Positions 48,129 through 57,764 of a stretch of DNA of 64,000 nt are shown piece by piece. Numbering within the stretch: the stretch's first letter is position 1; each line of letters starts with the position of its first letter. A program made the translations under genes and the position numbers. This DNA is from Algicella marina (GTDB lineage Bacteria; Pseudomonadota; Alphaproteobacteria; Rhodobacterales; Rhodobacteraceae), in the NCBI RefSeq assembly GCF_009931615.1, contig NZ_CP046620.1, positions 3,930,759-3,994,758 of the forward strand. The letters are read 5' to 3'. The notes beneath the pieces were generated by a model. The model was not told where the DNA came from, searched no databases, and saw only the letters and a list, made by a program, of their open reading frames with translations.

Positions 48129-48913
48129 TTCAACGTTCTGATGGCGTTGATGATCGCCCGGGGCAAGGCAGTGGTGGCACCGGCTGGGGCGGTATCGAGG
48201 GCGGAGGTAACGTCCTTGACCAGAATACCCATGGTGTTGGCGGGGTCGAAGGCTTCCTCCGCCCAGTCGATTGCGGCGAAGTGGCGGGAGAACCATGTCT
48301 GTCCGGAGCTGGTTTCCGCGACCTCGCGGAACCTTTCGCCGGAGATGCCGGCCTCTGCCGCCCAGTCGAGCGCCAGACGGGTGGTGGCGACGGAACTGGC
48401 GGCGATCATGTTGTTGAGAACCTTCATTACCATTCCTGCGCCGAGCGGGCCGAGGTGGTGGATGTTTGTACCCATGGCGTCAAACAGCGGCATCAGTGGC
48501 GTGATATGGGCGGTGTCGCCGCCGAGCATGAAGGCCAGACGGCGTTCGCGGGCCGCGACAGGCGCGCCCGACATCGGGGCGTCGATCAGTGCCACCCGGG
48601 TGGGCAGTCGGCGGCGCAGATCGTGGATGTAGCTGGGCGCGACGGTGGACGAGATGACGAGCGTGGTGAGGTTGGGGGCCGAAGCCATGGCCTGATCGCC
48701 GAAGAGCAAAGCCTCTGTCTGGGGGATGTCGCGGACGATGGAGAAGAGGGTGGCGACTTCTCGGAGGCTCTCCACTGGAACGAGGTGAGCGGCGAATTCG
48801 CCGAAATCGGTGGCGGGGCGGACATCGTGGGCGACAAGGTTTGCGCCGCCGGCCAGCATCGCCTCCGCCATCGGGCGGCCCATTGCACCGCAGCCTGCTA
48901 CTCCGATTCTCAT
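48125..48913 (-). CDS. 3-hydroxyisobutyrate dehydrogenase-family oxidoreductase
   Basis: A 262-residue beta-hydroxyacid dehydrogenase with the N-terminal Rossmann motif GVAGCGAMGRPMAEAML, the substrate-site block DAPMSGAPVAARE and the catalytic Lys164 in GMVMKVLNNM. Members act on 3-hydroxyisobutyrate, tartronate semialdehyde or related acids. It starts at 48913, matching the fold; a longer frame would add 27 non-homologous residues. It overlaps the DEXH gene by 4 bp, so the helicase may depend on its translation. No functional link with DNA repair is known to me. Confidence 0.85.
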   Translation of the reverse strand: MRIGVAGCGAMGRPMAEAMLAGGANLVAHDVRPATDFGEFAAHLVPVESLREVATLFSIVRDIPQTEALLFGDQAMASAPNLTTLVISSTVAPSYIHDLRRRLPTRVALIDAPMSGAPVAARERRLAFMLGGDTAHITPLMPLFDAMGTNIHHLGPLGAGMVMKVLNNMIAASSVATTRLALDWAAEAGISGERFREVAETSSGQTWFSRHFAAIDWAEEAFDPANTMGILVKDVTSALDTAPAGATTALPRAIINAIRTLK

Positions 48914-49018
48914 GGAAAGAGAATGTGGGGTTTTGCGGAGGCAGGGCAAGGCTTGCGGGCCCCGAGTGTGCGGCTTTGCCGCCCACCGGCCCACCCGCCA
49001 GCCATGCCCGCAGTCGGG

Positions 49019-50323
49019 TTACTCTTCGAGGAAGAGGTTTTCCCACGCGCGGTCGATCAGTTCCGGCGTAAGCTGCTTCGGCAGCCCTTCATAATCGCAG
49101 ATCGACAGGACCTGATCGATGAGGAAGGGGGCGTGGTAGTTGGCGAACTGGTTATCCCGTTCCGGGTACTTTTCCTTGAGAAGGTAAGTGAGGATCCCTT
49201 CGTCCGGCTTGATCTTGTAATGCCGTGAGGTTTTCACGAACACCTTGATGAAGTCGTCCCGGTTGGGGTTATCCACCTTGATCTTGTAGTAGATACGCCG
49301 CAGGGCCGCGCCATCGAACATTTCCGTTGGTGCGAAGTTCGTGGAGAAGATCACCAGCGTGTCGAAGGGCACCATGAACTTCTGGCCGGATTGCAGCGAG
49401 AGGATATCGAAGCTCGCCTCCATCGGAACGATCCAGCGGTTGATGAGCGCCTGTGGCGGCTCCGACTGGCGGCCCAGGTCATCGATGATGAACACGCCGC
49501 CGGTGGCCTTGAGCTGCAGGGGCGCCTGATAAGTGCGGCTGACCTTGTTGTAGTTGAGGTCGAGCATGTCGAGCGTGAGTTCACCACCCGTCATGACCGA
49601 GGGGCGTCGGCAAAGAACGTAGCGGGCATCATGCGTGGCCCCGGCGCGGCGAAGGGCGTTCGGGTTGTCGACGCTGGTCTTGGCGAGGGTGTGGACAATT
49701 GGGTCATAGACGGAAATGACCTGGCCGCCGTATTCGAGGAACTGGGGCACGTAGATGTTGTCGCCGAGTGCGTCCCGGATGCCGTTGGAGATGGACGATT
49801 TACCGGTACCCGGCGGACCGTAGAGCAGGACGGAACGGCCGGAGTTCACTGCAGGACCCAGCTTGTCGAGCATGCCGGCCGGCAGGACGAGGTGCGACAT
49901 GGATTTTTCCAGCCGCTCCTGGCTGATGACGGCATCGCCGATCTGCTGCTTGGCGGTCTGTTTCCAGAACTGATCCAGGGGCACGGGCAGGGCGCCATAG
50001 TATTCCGACTGGGTGAGGGCGTCCAGCGCGCGAGCGCGGCCACCTTCGGTAAGCTGGTAGCGCAATGCCGAGGTCGTCGATGCGCCGCGGGCCCCCAGAG
50101 TTTCGATGAGGTTGTCGCCCCGCGCCACGTCGATGAGTTCCTGGGCGAGTGGCGGCACGACGGCGAGCGCCTTGGCGATATCGACGAGATTGGTGAGCGA
50201 ACGGCGGAACATCGTCTTGAGAAGGATGTCGCGCATCAACACCGCTTCCAGCCCGGTTTCTTCCAGGGTGTGGGGAGACTTGGGCGCTTTTTCACGCTCC
50301 GGGTGGTTGGCCATATCGTTCAT
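49019..50323 (-). CDS. AAA+ ATPase of unknown function
   Basis: This 434-residue ATPase has Walker A LYGPPGTGKSS, Walker B VFIIDDLGRQ, and a sensor-1 region VIFSTNFAP. The N-terminal 110 residues are helical, possibly a recognition domain, with a run ILLKTMFRRSLTNL. The ATG at 50323 with GGAG 7 bp upstream is preferred. It is a soluble protein resembling ATPases encoded near pilus or secretion genes in Rhodobacterales, but I cannot name a substrate. It diverges from the membrane glycosyltransferase-like gene. Confidence 0.78.
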   Translation of the reverse strand: MNDMANHPEREKAPKSPHTLEETGLEAVLMRDILLKTMFRRSLTNLVDIAKALAVVPPLAQELIDVARGDNLIETLGARGASTTSALRYQLTEGGRARALDALTQSEYYGALPVPLDQFWKQTAKQQIGDAVISQERLEKSMSHLVLPAGMLDKLGPAVNSGRSVLLYGPPGTGKSSISNGIRDALGDNIYVPQFLEYGGQVISVYDPIVHTLAKTSVDNPNALRRAGATHDARYVLCRRPSVMTGGELTLDMLDLNYNKVSRTYQAPLQLKATGGVFIIDDLGRQSEPPQALINRWIVPMEASFDILSLQSGQKFMVPFDTLVIFSTNFAPTEMFDGAALRRIYYKIKVDNPNRDDFIKVFVKTSRHYKIKPDEGILTYLLKEKYPERDNQFANYHAPFLIDQVLSICDYEGLPKQLTPELIDRAWENLFLEE

Positions 50324-50486
50324 CTGCGCACTCCGGTTGAACTGATGCGCAACGGTAACCAAGGAGCGTGGCGCAAAAAAGGCTTTTCTGCGTTGTGGTC
50401 ACTCTAAAAAAGAACGAGTTTTGCGGAAAGAAACCTTTAATAACATTACATTGCCGGCAGTTTCCGGCGGAAACGGAGAATTGGAC

Positions 50487-52133
50487 ATGGGCGGAACCGG
50501 CGTGCGGCTGGCACTGGTGCTGATTTCGGCGTGGTTGTTGGCGGCGGCGATTCTGCTGGCGCCCGCCACTCTGAAGATTACCGGCCATGAGGGCGACCTG
50601 ATCCATACGCTGGATCTGGTGTTCCGCATGGCGACAGGGGATGCGCCGCATCGGGACGTGATGTCGCCGCTGGGTGTGCTGACGATATGGCCGATCGCCC
50701 TGTTCGTGGAGGCCGGTTTCGGGCCGGGGCGCGCCATTAGACTGGCCGAGGCCATGGTGGCGCTGGTGATGTTGCCGATGATCTGGTGGGCGGCGTGGAG
50801 CAGGCTTTCCGGGGCATTGGCCTATGTCTTGGGCATCGGGCTGATCTTGTTGGTGACGGCGCTGGTTTTTGGCGGGACGGTGCCGAGTTCCTCCGTTTCC
50901 ATGTATTACAATCGCTGGGCCTGGGCGTTGGCGGCGCTGATGATCGTCGTGCTGGTGGTGCCGGAGCGGGTTGCGCGATCGGCGGCAGCAGACGGGCTGC
51001 TGCTGGGAGCAGTGGTGGCGGCGTTGGTTCTGATCAAGGTGACGTACGTGATTGCGCTGGCTCCCTGCGGGTTGGTGGCGCTGCTGCACGACCGGCGCGG
51101 CCGCGTGTTCCTCTGGGCATTGCTGTCATTGTGTGTCTGCCTGGCATTGGCGACGCTGGCTTTCGGCGGAGTGGAGTTCTGGCGCGGATACCTTCTGGAC
51201 CTGTTGATCACGGCGCAGAGCCCGCTGCGGCCTCAGCCGGGGGAAACGCTGGGCAACCTGCTGGGCAAGCCCGCATTCTTCCCGGGAACAATTTTGTGCC
51301 TGTTGACCATCATCTTCTGGCGCAAGACCGGGCGGGAGCGCGAGGGGCTGCTGCTGCTTTTGCTGGCACCGGGGTTTGTCTACATCACCTACCAGAACTG
51401 GGGGAATGACCCAAAATGGCTGGCAGTTCTGGCGATCCTGCTGATCGCGCTGCCCAACCCGGAAGGCGCGAAGGCGTTCTGGCGGGTGCCGGCGCGGTCG
51501 TTCGGACTGGGACTCTCGGTGGCGGCGCTGGCCATGATCGCGCCGAGTCTGATCAACATCGGTTCCAGCAGTATCCGGCACGCGCTGATCGAGGATGAGC
51601 GGTTTGCGCCGGTGTTCGGTGATCTGTCACGGGCCGATATCCTCGTCCGTATCGACGTCCACCGGGCGCCGCGGACGCGCTCGACCATGACCGGTATTCT
51701 GTTTGCCGAAGACCGTTCGGCAGAGGACGGGGAGGGCGAGGATGATGGCCCGAAGGTGACAATGCTGAATGGCGAGGTGCTGCCCGACTGCGCCGTCGAG
51801 ACGGGGCTGGTTGGCGTGCACCGCCAGATGGCGCTGCAACTGGGCGCGGTAGAGGAAGCAGTGGGGAAGGTGGTGCTGGACGCGGACCTGCTGGATTCGC
51901 TGTGGTTGTTCGGGCCGTTCGAGCGGATGGCGGGCGGTGCGCCATGGTACTATGGCGGTACGCCCGGCTTCGATGGGGCGGATTACGTGCTGGTACCCTT
52001 GTGCCCGCTTTCCGAGTCGGGACGGCGTGTGAAGCTGGAAGAAATTTCCGAACTTGGCTGGGAGCTCGAGGAGGTGCTGCGCACTGACCTTTTCATCCTA
52101 ACGCGAAGGGTCCGGACAGGGCCCGATAGCTGA
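50487..52133 (+). CDS. Multi-pass membrane protein, glycosyltransferase-like, unknown function
   Basis: A 548-residue protein with about 10 hydrophobic segments in residues 10-375, then a soluble C-terminal domain of some 170 residues with acidic character (for example EDGEGEDDG). The arrangement recalls the C-type membrane glycosyltransferases or polymerases, but I see no firm motif. The ATG at 50487 with GGAGAA upstream is chosen. Its 3' end overlaps the convergent cpaA gene by 41 bp, so both reading frames use the same bases. Function unknown. Confidence 0.7.
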   Translation: MGGTGVRLALVLISAWLLAAAILLAPATLKITGHEGDLIHTLDLVFRMATGDAPHRDVMSPLGVLTIWPIALFVEAGFGPGRAIRLAEAMVALVMLPMIWWAAWSRLSGALAYVLGIGLILLVTALVFGGTVPSSSVSMYYNRWAWALAALMIVVLVVPERVARSAAADGLLLGAVVAALVLIKVTYVIALAPCGLVALLHDRRGRVFLWALLSLCVCLALATLAFGGVEFWRGYLLDLLITAQSPLRPQPGETLGNLLGKPAFFPGTILCLLTIIFWRKTGREREGLLLLLLAPGFVYITYQNWGNDPKWLAVLAILLIALPNPEGAKAFWRVPARSFGLGLSVAALAMIAPSLINIGSSSIRHALIEDERFAPVFGDLSRADILVRIDVHRAPRTRSTMTGILFAEDRSAEDGEGEDDGPKVTMLNGEVLPDCAVETGLVGVHRQMALQLGAVEEAVGKVVLDADLLDSLWLFGPFERMAGGAPWYYGGTPGFDGADYVLVPLCPLSESGRRVKLEEISELGWELEEVLRTDLFILTRRVRTGPDS

Positions 52134-52587
52134 AGAAGAAGAGAGCTGCGCCACTGATTGCGTATCCCATCGGGAACTTGCGTGCCGCCCAACTCTTCCA
52201 GTCCGGAGCCAGGTTGCGGATGGCCGCGACGCTGCGGGCGATGCGGTGAAGGACGATGGCGATGAGGTTGGTGTAGCAGAGGATGAAGACGAAGGCCGAA
52301 TAATCCTCTGGAGCGATGAAGGGTGTCAGTGCGGCGAGGTACTTGGCGTCGCCGGCGCCGAAGGCGTTGAAGATCGCCAGCAACATTAGCACCACGAAAA
52401 CCGCGAGGCCGATGCAGAGGCGGTAGGCGAAATCCTCGACCGGCAGAACCATCAGGCCGAGGGGGAGGAACAGCGCGAACAGTGCGATGTTCATCCAGTT
52501 CTTCAGCAACATGAATTTCAGATCGGTGTAGGCCGCCGTGAAGAGAAACGGCAGGAGGACCACAAAAAATGTCCAGTCAGCACTCAT
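52093..52587 (-). CDS. cpaA: Prepilin peptidase CpaA/TadV
   Basis: The 164-residue inner membrane aspartic peptidase has about five hydrophobic segments and the two catalytic aspartates, Asp22 (AAYTDLK) and Asp80 (FGAGDAKYL). It processes Flp pilin. It lies at the downstream end of the tad locus, behind the tadD terminator, so it probably has its own promoter. Its 3' end overlaps the convergent membrane protein gene by 41 bp. Confidence 0.9.
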   Translation of the reverse strand: MSADWTFFVVLLPFLFTAAYTDLKFMLLKNWMNIALFALFLPLGLMVLPVEDFAYRLCIGLAVFVVLMLLAIFNAFGAGDAKYLAALTPFIAPEDYSAFVFILCYTNLIAIVLHRIARSVAAIRNLAPDWKSWAARKFPMGYAISGAALFFFSYRALSGPFALG

Positions 52588-52662
52588 AACGATTTGGTTC
52601 GCCTGCCCGCTTTTGTGGTCGTCTGCTCACCGGACTACCGGTTTCGGACGCTTTTCGGTGAC

Positions 52663-52673
52663 AAAAGTGTTCA
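52663..52673 (-). promoter_or_regulatory. Shared TGAACACTTTT element upstream of cpaA
   Basis: On the minus strand the 11-mer TGAACACTTTT lies 76-86 bp upstream of the cpaA start. The identical 11-mer occurs upstream of cpaE, with further partial identity at its 3' side. Confidence 0.4.
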
Positions 52674-52719
52674 GAATATAGCGGCGATTGCAATCGCTAC
52701 GATTGGCTTTGGCGGATAG

Positions 52720-52751
52720 AAAAAGGGCAGACGGTGGTGACGCCTGCCCTT
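52720..52751 (-). terminator. Rho-independent terminator of the cpaE-tadD unit
   Basis: On the minus strand AAGGGCAG and CTGCCCTT form an 8-bp stem, extended by inner pairs, followed by a run of T residues (TTTTTC). It lies about 22 bp after the tadD stop. Confidence 0.85.
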
Positions 52752-52773
52752 GATGACGATTTGGAAGCCGGCC

Positions 52774-53640
52774 TTAGCGGGCCACGTTTCTTTCCAGCGC
52801 TGCCAGTTTGCGGACCGCTTCCGGGAAGTGCTGTGGATGAGTGTCCACCGCCTCTTCGAGCAGGCCACGGCCTGTCTGGACATCGCCGTTGCGGATGGCC
52901 TGAAGTGCCATGTTGTGCAGCAGTTGCGCCTTTTCGATACCGGTCATCGGCACCACCGGCAGATCGTAGATCTTGCGGTTCGCGCGGCTGATGACGAGGT
53001 TGTTCTTGGCACTGAACAGTTTGGGGTTGAAGCTGATAGCCTGCACGAACTTGCCTTCGGCGCCCTTGAAATCCTTGCGCGACATTTTGGAGATGCCCCA
53101 GTTGTTGAGGATCGCCGCCGGACGCGTGGTGAGACCGCGGGCCGTCTCGTAGAAGCTGTCGGCTTTCTTCCAGTCCTTGTGGTAATCGGCCATCATCGCT
53201 TCAAGGCGATAGCGATCATAGGTTTCGACGGTCGGCGGAATGGCGTTGAGCTGGGCCTCGGCCTTCGCCCAGTCTCCGTTCTGTAGCAGGGCTTCGGAAT
53301 AGCTCAACCTGTCGTCATTGTTCATCTCGCCCGCGGCGTTCATCTGCTCATAGGCGAGAACGGCCTCCGCGGAGCGGTGGGCGCGCATCAGTGAACGGGC
53401 GTAGCCGCGTTTGAAGTCTATGCGCGTCGGTTCGTTGTTAAGGGCATTGCGGAAATAGTTGGCCGCGGCATTCGGGTCCGCGAAGTTCAGCATGATGTCG
53501 TTCAGGCCGCTTTCATCGATGACGTTGAGCCCGTCCAGGCTCTCGATGGCTTCCCTGTCTTTCGCTGCATTGTCGCATCCGGCCAGCCCGAGTGTTGCCA
53601 GAATCGCTACCGCCGTCAGGTGGGTCCCCCTGAGTGTCAT
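52774..53640 (-). CDS. tadD: TPR lipoprotein TadD, first copy
   Basis: A 288-residue lipoprotein with lipobox GLAGC (Cys22) and several TPR-type repeats (from about 55 to 265). TadD is the putative pilotin or assembly factor of the tad secretin. It follows a second TPR protein gene in the same direction after 38 bp. A terminator follows. The fit to TadD is good by context and lipobox; exact role inferred. Confidence 0.85.
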   Translation of the reverse strand: MTLRGTHLTAVAILATLGLAGCDNAAKDREAIESLDGLNVIDESGLNDIMLNFADPNAAANYFRNALNNEPTRIDFKRGYARSLMRAHRSAEAVLAYEQMNAAGEMNNDDRLSYSEALLQNGDWAKAEAQLNAIPPTVETYDRYRLEAMMADYHKDWKKADSFYETARGLTTRPAAILNNWGISKMSRKDFKGAEGKFVQAISFNPKLFSAKNNLVISRANRKIYDLPVVPMTGIEKAQLLHNMALQAIRNGDVQTGRGLLEEAVDTHPQHFPEAVRKLAALERNVAR

Positions 53641-53678
53641 GTGCCTGTACCTCTTATTTTCTGCTCGGGCTTCTTTTG

Positions 53679-54347
53679 TTATTGCCCGAGAAGAAGATAC
53701 TGCCCATTGCCCCTTCTTACCAAGCGAAAATCTTCGATTGGTGCCGTTTCGGTATCAATATTTTGCAATTTGTCGTCGAGAAGGCGCAAGTTATCGCGTA
53801 TGTCGTCTGACGAACCGTTGTCGAGGGCATAGGCAACGCGGAAAAGTTCGCGGGCTTCACCGATCTGGTTGCGTGCGTTCAGCACGACGCCAAGGTTGTT
53901 CAGGGCCGGCACGAACTTCTCATCGAGTTCGAGGGCGGCGCGCAGGGTTGTCTCCGCCTGACCCAGCCGTTGCAGCCTGAGATTGGCCGATCCGATCGCG
54001 GACAGGACATCGGCGGTAAAGCCGAGATCCGATGCCGCGCGGTAATAGGCCTTCAGGGCTAGTTCGTATTCACCCGCATCCATGAGCCTGTGCCCGATCT
54101 CGAGACCGTCCGGAGCTTGCGCGGTGGGCAGGTTGCGCGGGGCGGGGAGGCCGACGCGATCGTTGATCAGGACGTCGGGATCACGGGCACAACCCATGAG
54201 CGAAAATATGCCGACAAGGGCCGCCCGGCGACCGATCCGAGCTGGATCCGCAGTTCTCTCGGAGGAAACAACGGTAGAAGAAGGCGGTTTCGTCGGATGG
54301 TTTGCGAGATTTGCGGCCTTAGCGTCCGAGCGTTTGGGCAATGCCAT
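53679..54347 (-). CDS. TPR protein of the tad locus, second TadD-like copy
   Basis: This 222-residue protein has three or so TPR-like repeats (about 80-180). A lipobox-like stretch LMGC puts Cys53 after a hydrophobic run that itself follows Arg40-Arg41, so the n-region would be unusually long. The start at 54347 lies inside the end of tadC (29-bp overlap) and no closer Met exists before the hydrophobic run. Either the long N-terminus is real or a non-standard start is used. Part of the tadB-tadC-tadD transcript. Confidence 0.78.
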   Translation of the reverse strand: MALPKRSDAKAANLANHPTKPPSSTVVSSERTADPARIGRRAALVGIFSLMGCARDPDVLINDRVGLPAPRNLPTAQAPDGLEIGHRLMDAGEYELALKAYYRAASDLGFTADVLSAIGSANLRLQRLGQAETTLRAALELDEKFVPALNNLGVVLNARNQIGEARELFRVAYALDNGSSDDIRDNLRLLDDKLQNIDTETAPIEDFRLVRRGNGQYLLLGQ

Positions 54348-55293
54348 AAACAGAAGGTCCAATGAGAATGATCAGCAGCGGAGGCACTGTGAACATCATC
54401 GTTCCCAACGTCAACTTCGTGGGTAGCTTGTTTGCCTTCTCCTCGGCCCGCATAACGCGCTTGTCACGCATTTCCGAGGCGTAGACCCGCAGAGCGTCCG
54501 CGACAGAGGTACCGAAGGTGGCGGACTGGATAAGTACTGTTACGAAGGCGGAAATGTCGGATACGCCGCAGCGTTCACCCATGTCGCGCAGGACCGTGAC
54601 ACGATCCTTGCCTGCGCGCATCTCGTTGGAGACCATCTCGTATTCTTCGGCGAGAGCGGGATAGCCTTTCTGGATTTCCTTGGCGACGCGGAGGATCGAC
54701 TGGTCGAGCGACTGACCAGCCTCGACGCAGACGAGCATGAGATCGAGGGCGTCGGGGAAACCGTTGGTGATTTCTTCCTGGCGGGTCTGGCGGCGGCGTT
54801 CGACCCAGTAATCTGGCGCGAAATAGCCGATAACCCCGGGGATCAGCACGGAGAGGATCACGGTCGAGAGCCCGGGCTCGTCGCTGCGGACAAGCACGGA
54901 AAGTGTTCCGATGGCAAGCGCGACAACGCCAAGGATGAAACGTAGCAGATGGTAATTCGACACGGCGTTGCGGCTTCGGTAGCCGGCCTGTGTCAGCTTC
55001 ATCCGGGTTGCGGAGAATTCTTTCTCGTTCTGGGGTTCCAGCAGAGGCTTGAAGCGTTCCAACTGGCGGTTGCCACCGTCATAGCGCAGACGGACCGGCG
55101 CGGATTTGCCGTCGGCCTTCGGCATGACCACGCCGGAACCCTTGAGCTTGTTGAGCGGATCCGGCTTCGTCTTGAAGGCGAGGGGGGCGGACAGGAGGAT
55201 CATAAGGATGCCAAGAAAGGCGAGCATGTAGAACGGCCCGAGGGGGCCGAGCGCCGCGTTGATGAACTCCCATCCGTACCGGAGCTGTTCCAT
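54319..55293 (-). CDS. tadC: Tad pilus inner membrane platform protein TadC
   Basis: A 324-residue protein with four hydrophobic segments (about 20-40, 110-130, 140-160, 295-320) and the GspF/T2SF domain in between with LDLMLVCVEAGQSLDQ. It forms with TadB the platform on which the CpaF ATPase acts. The start lies 24 bp after tadB. Confidence 0.92.
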   Translation of the reverse strand: MEQLRYGWEFINAALGPLGPFYMLAFLGILMILLSAPLAFKTKPDPLNKLKGSGVVMPKADGKSAPVRLRYDGGNRQLERFKPLLEPQNEKEFSATRMKLTQAGYRSRNAVSNYHLLRFILGVVALAIGTLSVLVRSDEPGLSTVILSVLIPGVIGYFAPDYWVERRRQTRQEEITNGFPDALDLMLVCVEAGQSLDQSILRVAKEIQKGYPALAEEYEMVSNEMRAGKDRVTVLRDMGERCGVSDISAFVTVLIQSATFGTSVADALRVYASEMRDKRVMRAEEKANKLPTKLTLGTMMFTVPPLLIILIGPSVYGIAQTLGR

Positions 55294-55317
55294 ATCCTGC
55301 TTCTCCGCCTTGTTCCG

Positions 55318-56280
55318 TCAGACCTTGATGTTGACCATCATGCGCATGAAAATAACGTTCACAAAAAGAAATGCCGCCACAACGATCGCCGCAGGGACGA
55401 AGGCCGAGGTTTCCTTTACATCGTCATAGTAGTTCGGGTCGATCAACTGGATCATGATCAGTGCGCCGATGGGGAACATCGACAGGAACCAGCCAGACCA
55501 GCGCGCCTCCGCAGTGATTGCCTTGACCTTGCGGAAGAGTTTGAAGCGTGACCGGATCACCTTCGACAGTCCATCGAGAATTTCGGCAAGGTTACCACCG
55601 GATGAACTCTGGATGGTGACGGCGACGGACAGGAACTTCACATCCTGAAGGTCAATCCGCTGCGCCATCTTGTCGAGGCTCTCGGTCACTTCCATGCCAT
55701 AGGTCGCCTCATCGGAAATCATGCCGAATTCCGTGCCAAGCGGATCGGGCATTTCCTGAGCGACGATATTGATCGCAGAAGAAAAGGGGTGGCCGACGCG
55801 GAGCGAGCGGACGATCAGTTCGACCGCATCAGGCAATTGTTCCTCAAACAGTGCAAGCCGCTTCTTGGCCTTGTTGTTGAGCCAGACATAGACGGCACCG
55901 TAGCCCATTACGACCGAAACGCCGATGCGCACAACGATGCCCGCGCCGGTGAAGAAGGTGAGGGCGAGGAAACTGGTAATCCCGAGAATCACCATGACGA
56001 CGACGAGAGCCACGGGGCTGAAGGCGATGTTGGCCTGCGCTGCCTTCTCGCTCAGCGGCGCGATGATCGGCAGCCCCATGTTTTCCTTGTGCTGCTCCCG
56101 CTCCTTCCGGAGGGTGTTCAGCACGCTTTCCGGACTTTCGCCCTTTTCCAGCAATTCGAGCCGGCGGTTGACCTTGCTTTCCAACCGGACGGATTTGCCA
56201 AAGACGATCAGGTAGATGCCTTCGACCATGAAGAAGACACCGACAAAGATCAAAGCATAGATGACGGGTTCAACCAGCAT
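55318..56280 (-). CDS. tadB: Tad pilus inner membrane platform protein TadB
   Basis: The 320-residue TadB has four membrane segments (about 5-25, 85-125, 265-315) and the T2SF domain with the DAVELIVRSLRVGHPFSSAI block. It pairs with TadC in pilus assembly. It lies 36 bp after cpaF. N-terminal cytoplasmic part includes a coil of charged residues near 40-70. Confidence 0.92.
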   Translation of the reverse strand: MLVEPVIYALIFVGVFFMVEGIYLIVFGKSVRLESKVNRRLELLEKGESPESVLNTLRKEREQHKENMGLPIIAPLSEKAAQANIAFSPVALVVVMVILGITSFLALTFFTGAGIVVRIGVSVVMGYGAVYVWLNNKAKKRLALFEEQLPDAVELIVRSLRVGHPFSSAINIVAQEMPDPLGTEFGMISDEATYGMEVTESLDKMAQRIDLQDVKFLSVAVTIQSSSGGNLAEILDGLSKVIRSRFKLFRKVKAITAEARWSGWFLSMFPIGALIMIQLIDPNYYDDVKETSAFVPAAIVVAAFLFVNVIFMRMMVNIKV

Positions 56281-56316
56281 TGCGGTGTGCCTCCACTCTT
56301 CTCATTTCCGTATGTG

Positions 56317-57747
56317 TCACTGACCGGCCTGAGCCACATAGATTGACGTTGGCAGATCATAGCCCCACTGGCGGAACCGCTCCGCGTAGAAGGAGCGCAG
56401 GCCGGTGGATTCGAAGTTGCCGATGATCTTGCCGCCGTCGCCGATTGCCTGGCGCTTGAAACGGAAAACTTCCTGCATGGAGATGATCTCACCTTCCATG
56501 CCCGTGATTTCGGTGATCGAGACCATGCGGCGCGAACCGTCCTGAAGACGGGAGACCTGTACCAGAATGTTAACGGCCGAGGCGATCTGCTGACGCACGG
56601 CCTTCAGCGGCATCTCGATGCCGGCCATGGCGACCATGTTTTCCAGACGGCTGACAGCGTCACGGGCGGAGTTGGCGTGGATCGTCGTCATGGAGCCGTC
56701 ATGGCCCGTGTTCATCGCCTGCAGCATGTCGATGACTTCCTCGCCGCGCGTCTCGCCGACGATGATGCGATCCGGGCGCATACGCAGGGCGTTCTTCAGG
56801 AGGATACGCTGGGAGACTTCACCCTTGCCCTCCACGTTCGGTGGCCGGCTTTCCATGCGGCCCACGTGAACCTGCTGAAGCTGAAGTTCGGCAGTATCCT
56901 CGATCGTCACGATACGTTCGGCATCGTCGATGAAGGAAGACAGGGCGTTCAGGGTAGTCGTCTTACCGGAACCGGTACCGCCCGACACGATTATGTTGAG
57001 GCGGGTGGCAACGGCTGCCTGAAGGTAGGCTGCCATATCTTCGGTGAAAGCGCCGAAGTCGATCAATTCGTCAATGGAAAGCTTCTCCTTGGAGAATTTA
57101 CGAATCGAGACCAGCGCACCGTCAACCGCACAGGGCGGAACCATGGCGTTGAAACGGGAACCGTCGGCAAGACGGGCATCGACGTAGGGGTGGCTTTCAT
57201 CGACACGACGGCCAACGGCGGACACGATCTTGTCAATCACGCGCAGAAGGTGCCTGTCATCCTTGAAGCGGACGCTGGTAAGTTCCAGCTTGCCGCCGCG
57301 TTCCACGAAGATCTGGTGTGGACCGTTGACGAGAATATCGTTGACGGTTTCGTCTTTCAGCAGAACTTCCAATGGACCGAGGCCGGTGACTTCGTCGAAA
57401 AGGTCGTGGTTCAACTGATCGACTTCGCTGCTGTTGAGCACGACGCCCGCATCGCGCAGCCCCTCGCGGGTGATGACAGCGATTTCCTGGCGAAGTTCCT
57501 GATCCGTGGCCTTGTCGAGCACAGCGAGGTTCAGGGTTTCCAGCAGCCGCTTGTGGAGTTCCATTCGCACGTCGAGCAGCTTTTCCTGCCGTTTCGCTTC
57601 ACGCGAGAGGTCGGCCATTTCCGTCTGGCTGAGTTCCTTCTTCTTTTTTTCCTGCCGTTGCCGTGCCTTGAAGGCGGCTTCTTCCGCGTCAATCTCCAAC
57701 TTGGGCGGCGAAGGGATGTCCTGGTTGCGCTGATAGCGACGGAACAT
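56317..57747 (-). CDS. cpaF: Tad pilus motor ATPase CpaF/TadA
   Basis: This 476-residue secretion ATPase powers Flp pilus assembly. An N-terminal coil (about 20-70, many Lys/Glu) precedes the type II/IV ATPase core with Walker A GGTGSGKT at 256-263 and the blocks with Asp and His boxes ([38 protein letters not shown]). All catalytic regions are present. It lies between cpaE (17 bp upstream) and tadB. Confidence 0.95.
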   Translation of the reverse strand: MFRRYQRNQDIPSPPKLEIDAEEAAFKARQRQEKKKKELSQTEMADLSREAKRQEKLLDVRMELHKRLLETLNLAVLDKATDQELRQEIAVITREGLRDAGVVLNSSEVDQLNHDLFDEVTGLGPLEVLLKDETVNDILVNGPHQIFVERGGKLELTSVRFKDDRHLLRVIDKIVSAVGRRVDESHPYVDARLADGSRFNAMVPPCAVDGALVSIRKFSKEKLSIDELIDFGAFTEDMAAYLQAAVATRLNIIVSGGTGSGKTTTLNALSSFIDDAERIVTIEDTAELQLQQVHVGRMESRPPNVEGKGEVSQRILLKNALRMRPDRIIVGETRGEEVIDMLQAMNTGHDGSMTTIHANSARDAVSRLENMVAMAGIEMPLKAVRQQIASAVNILVQVSRLQDGSRRMVSITEITGMEGEIISMQEVFRFKRQAIGDGGKIIGNFESTGLRSFYAERFRQWGYDLPTSIYVAQAGQ

Positions 57748-57764
57748 GGGCAGAATCCTCGGCT

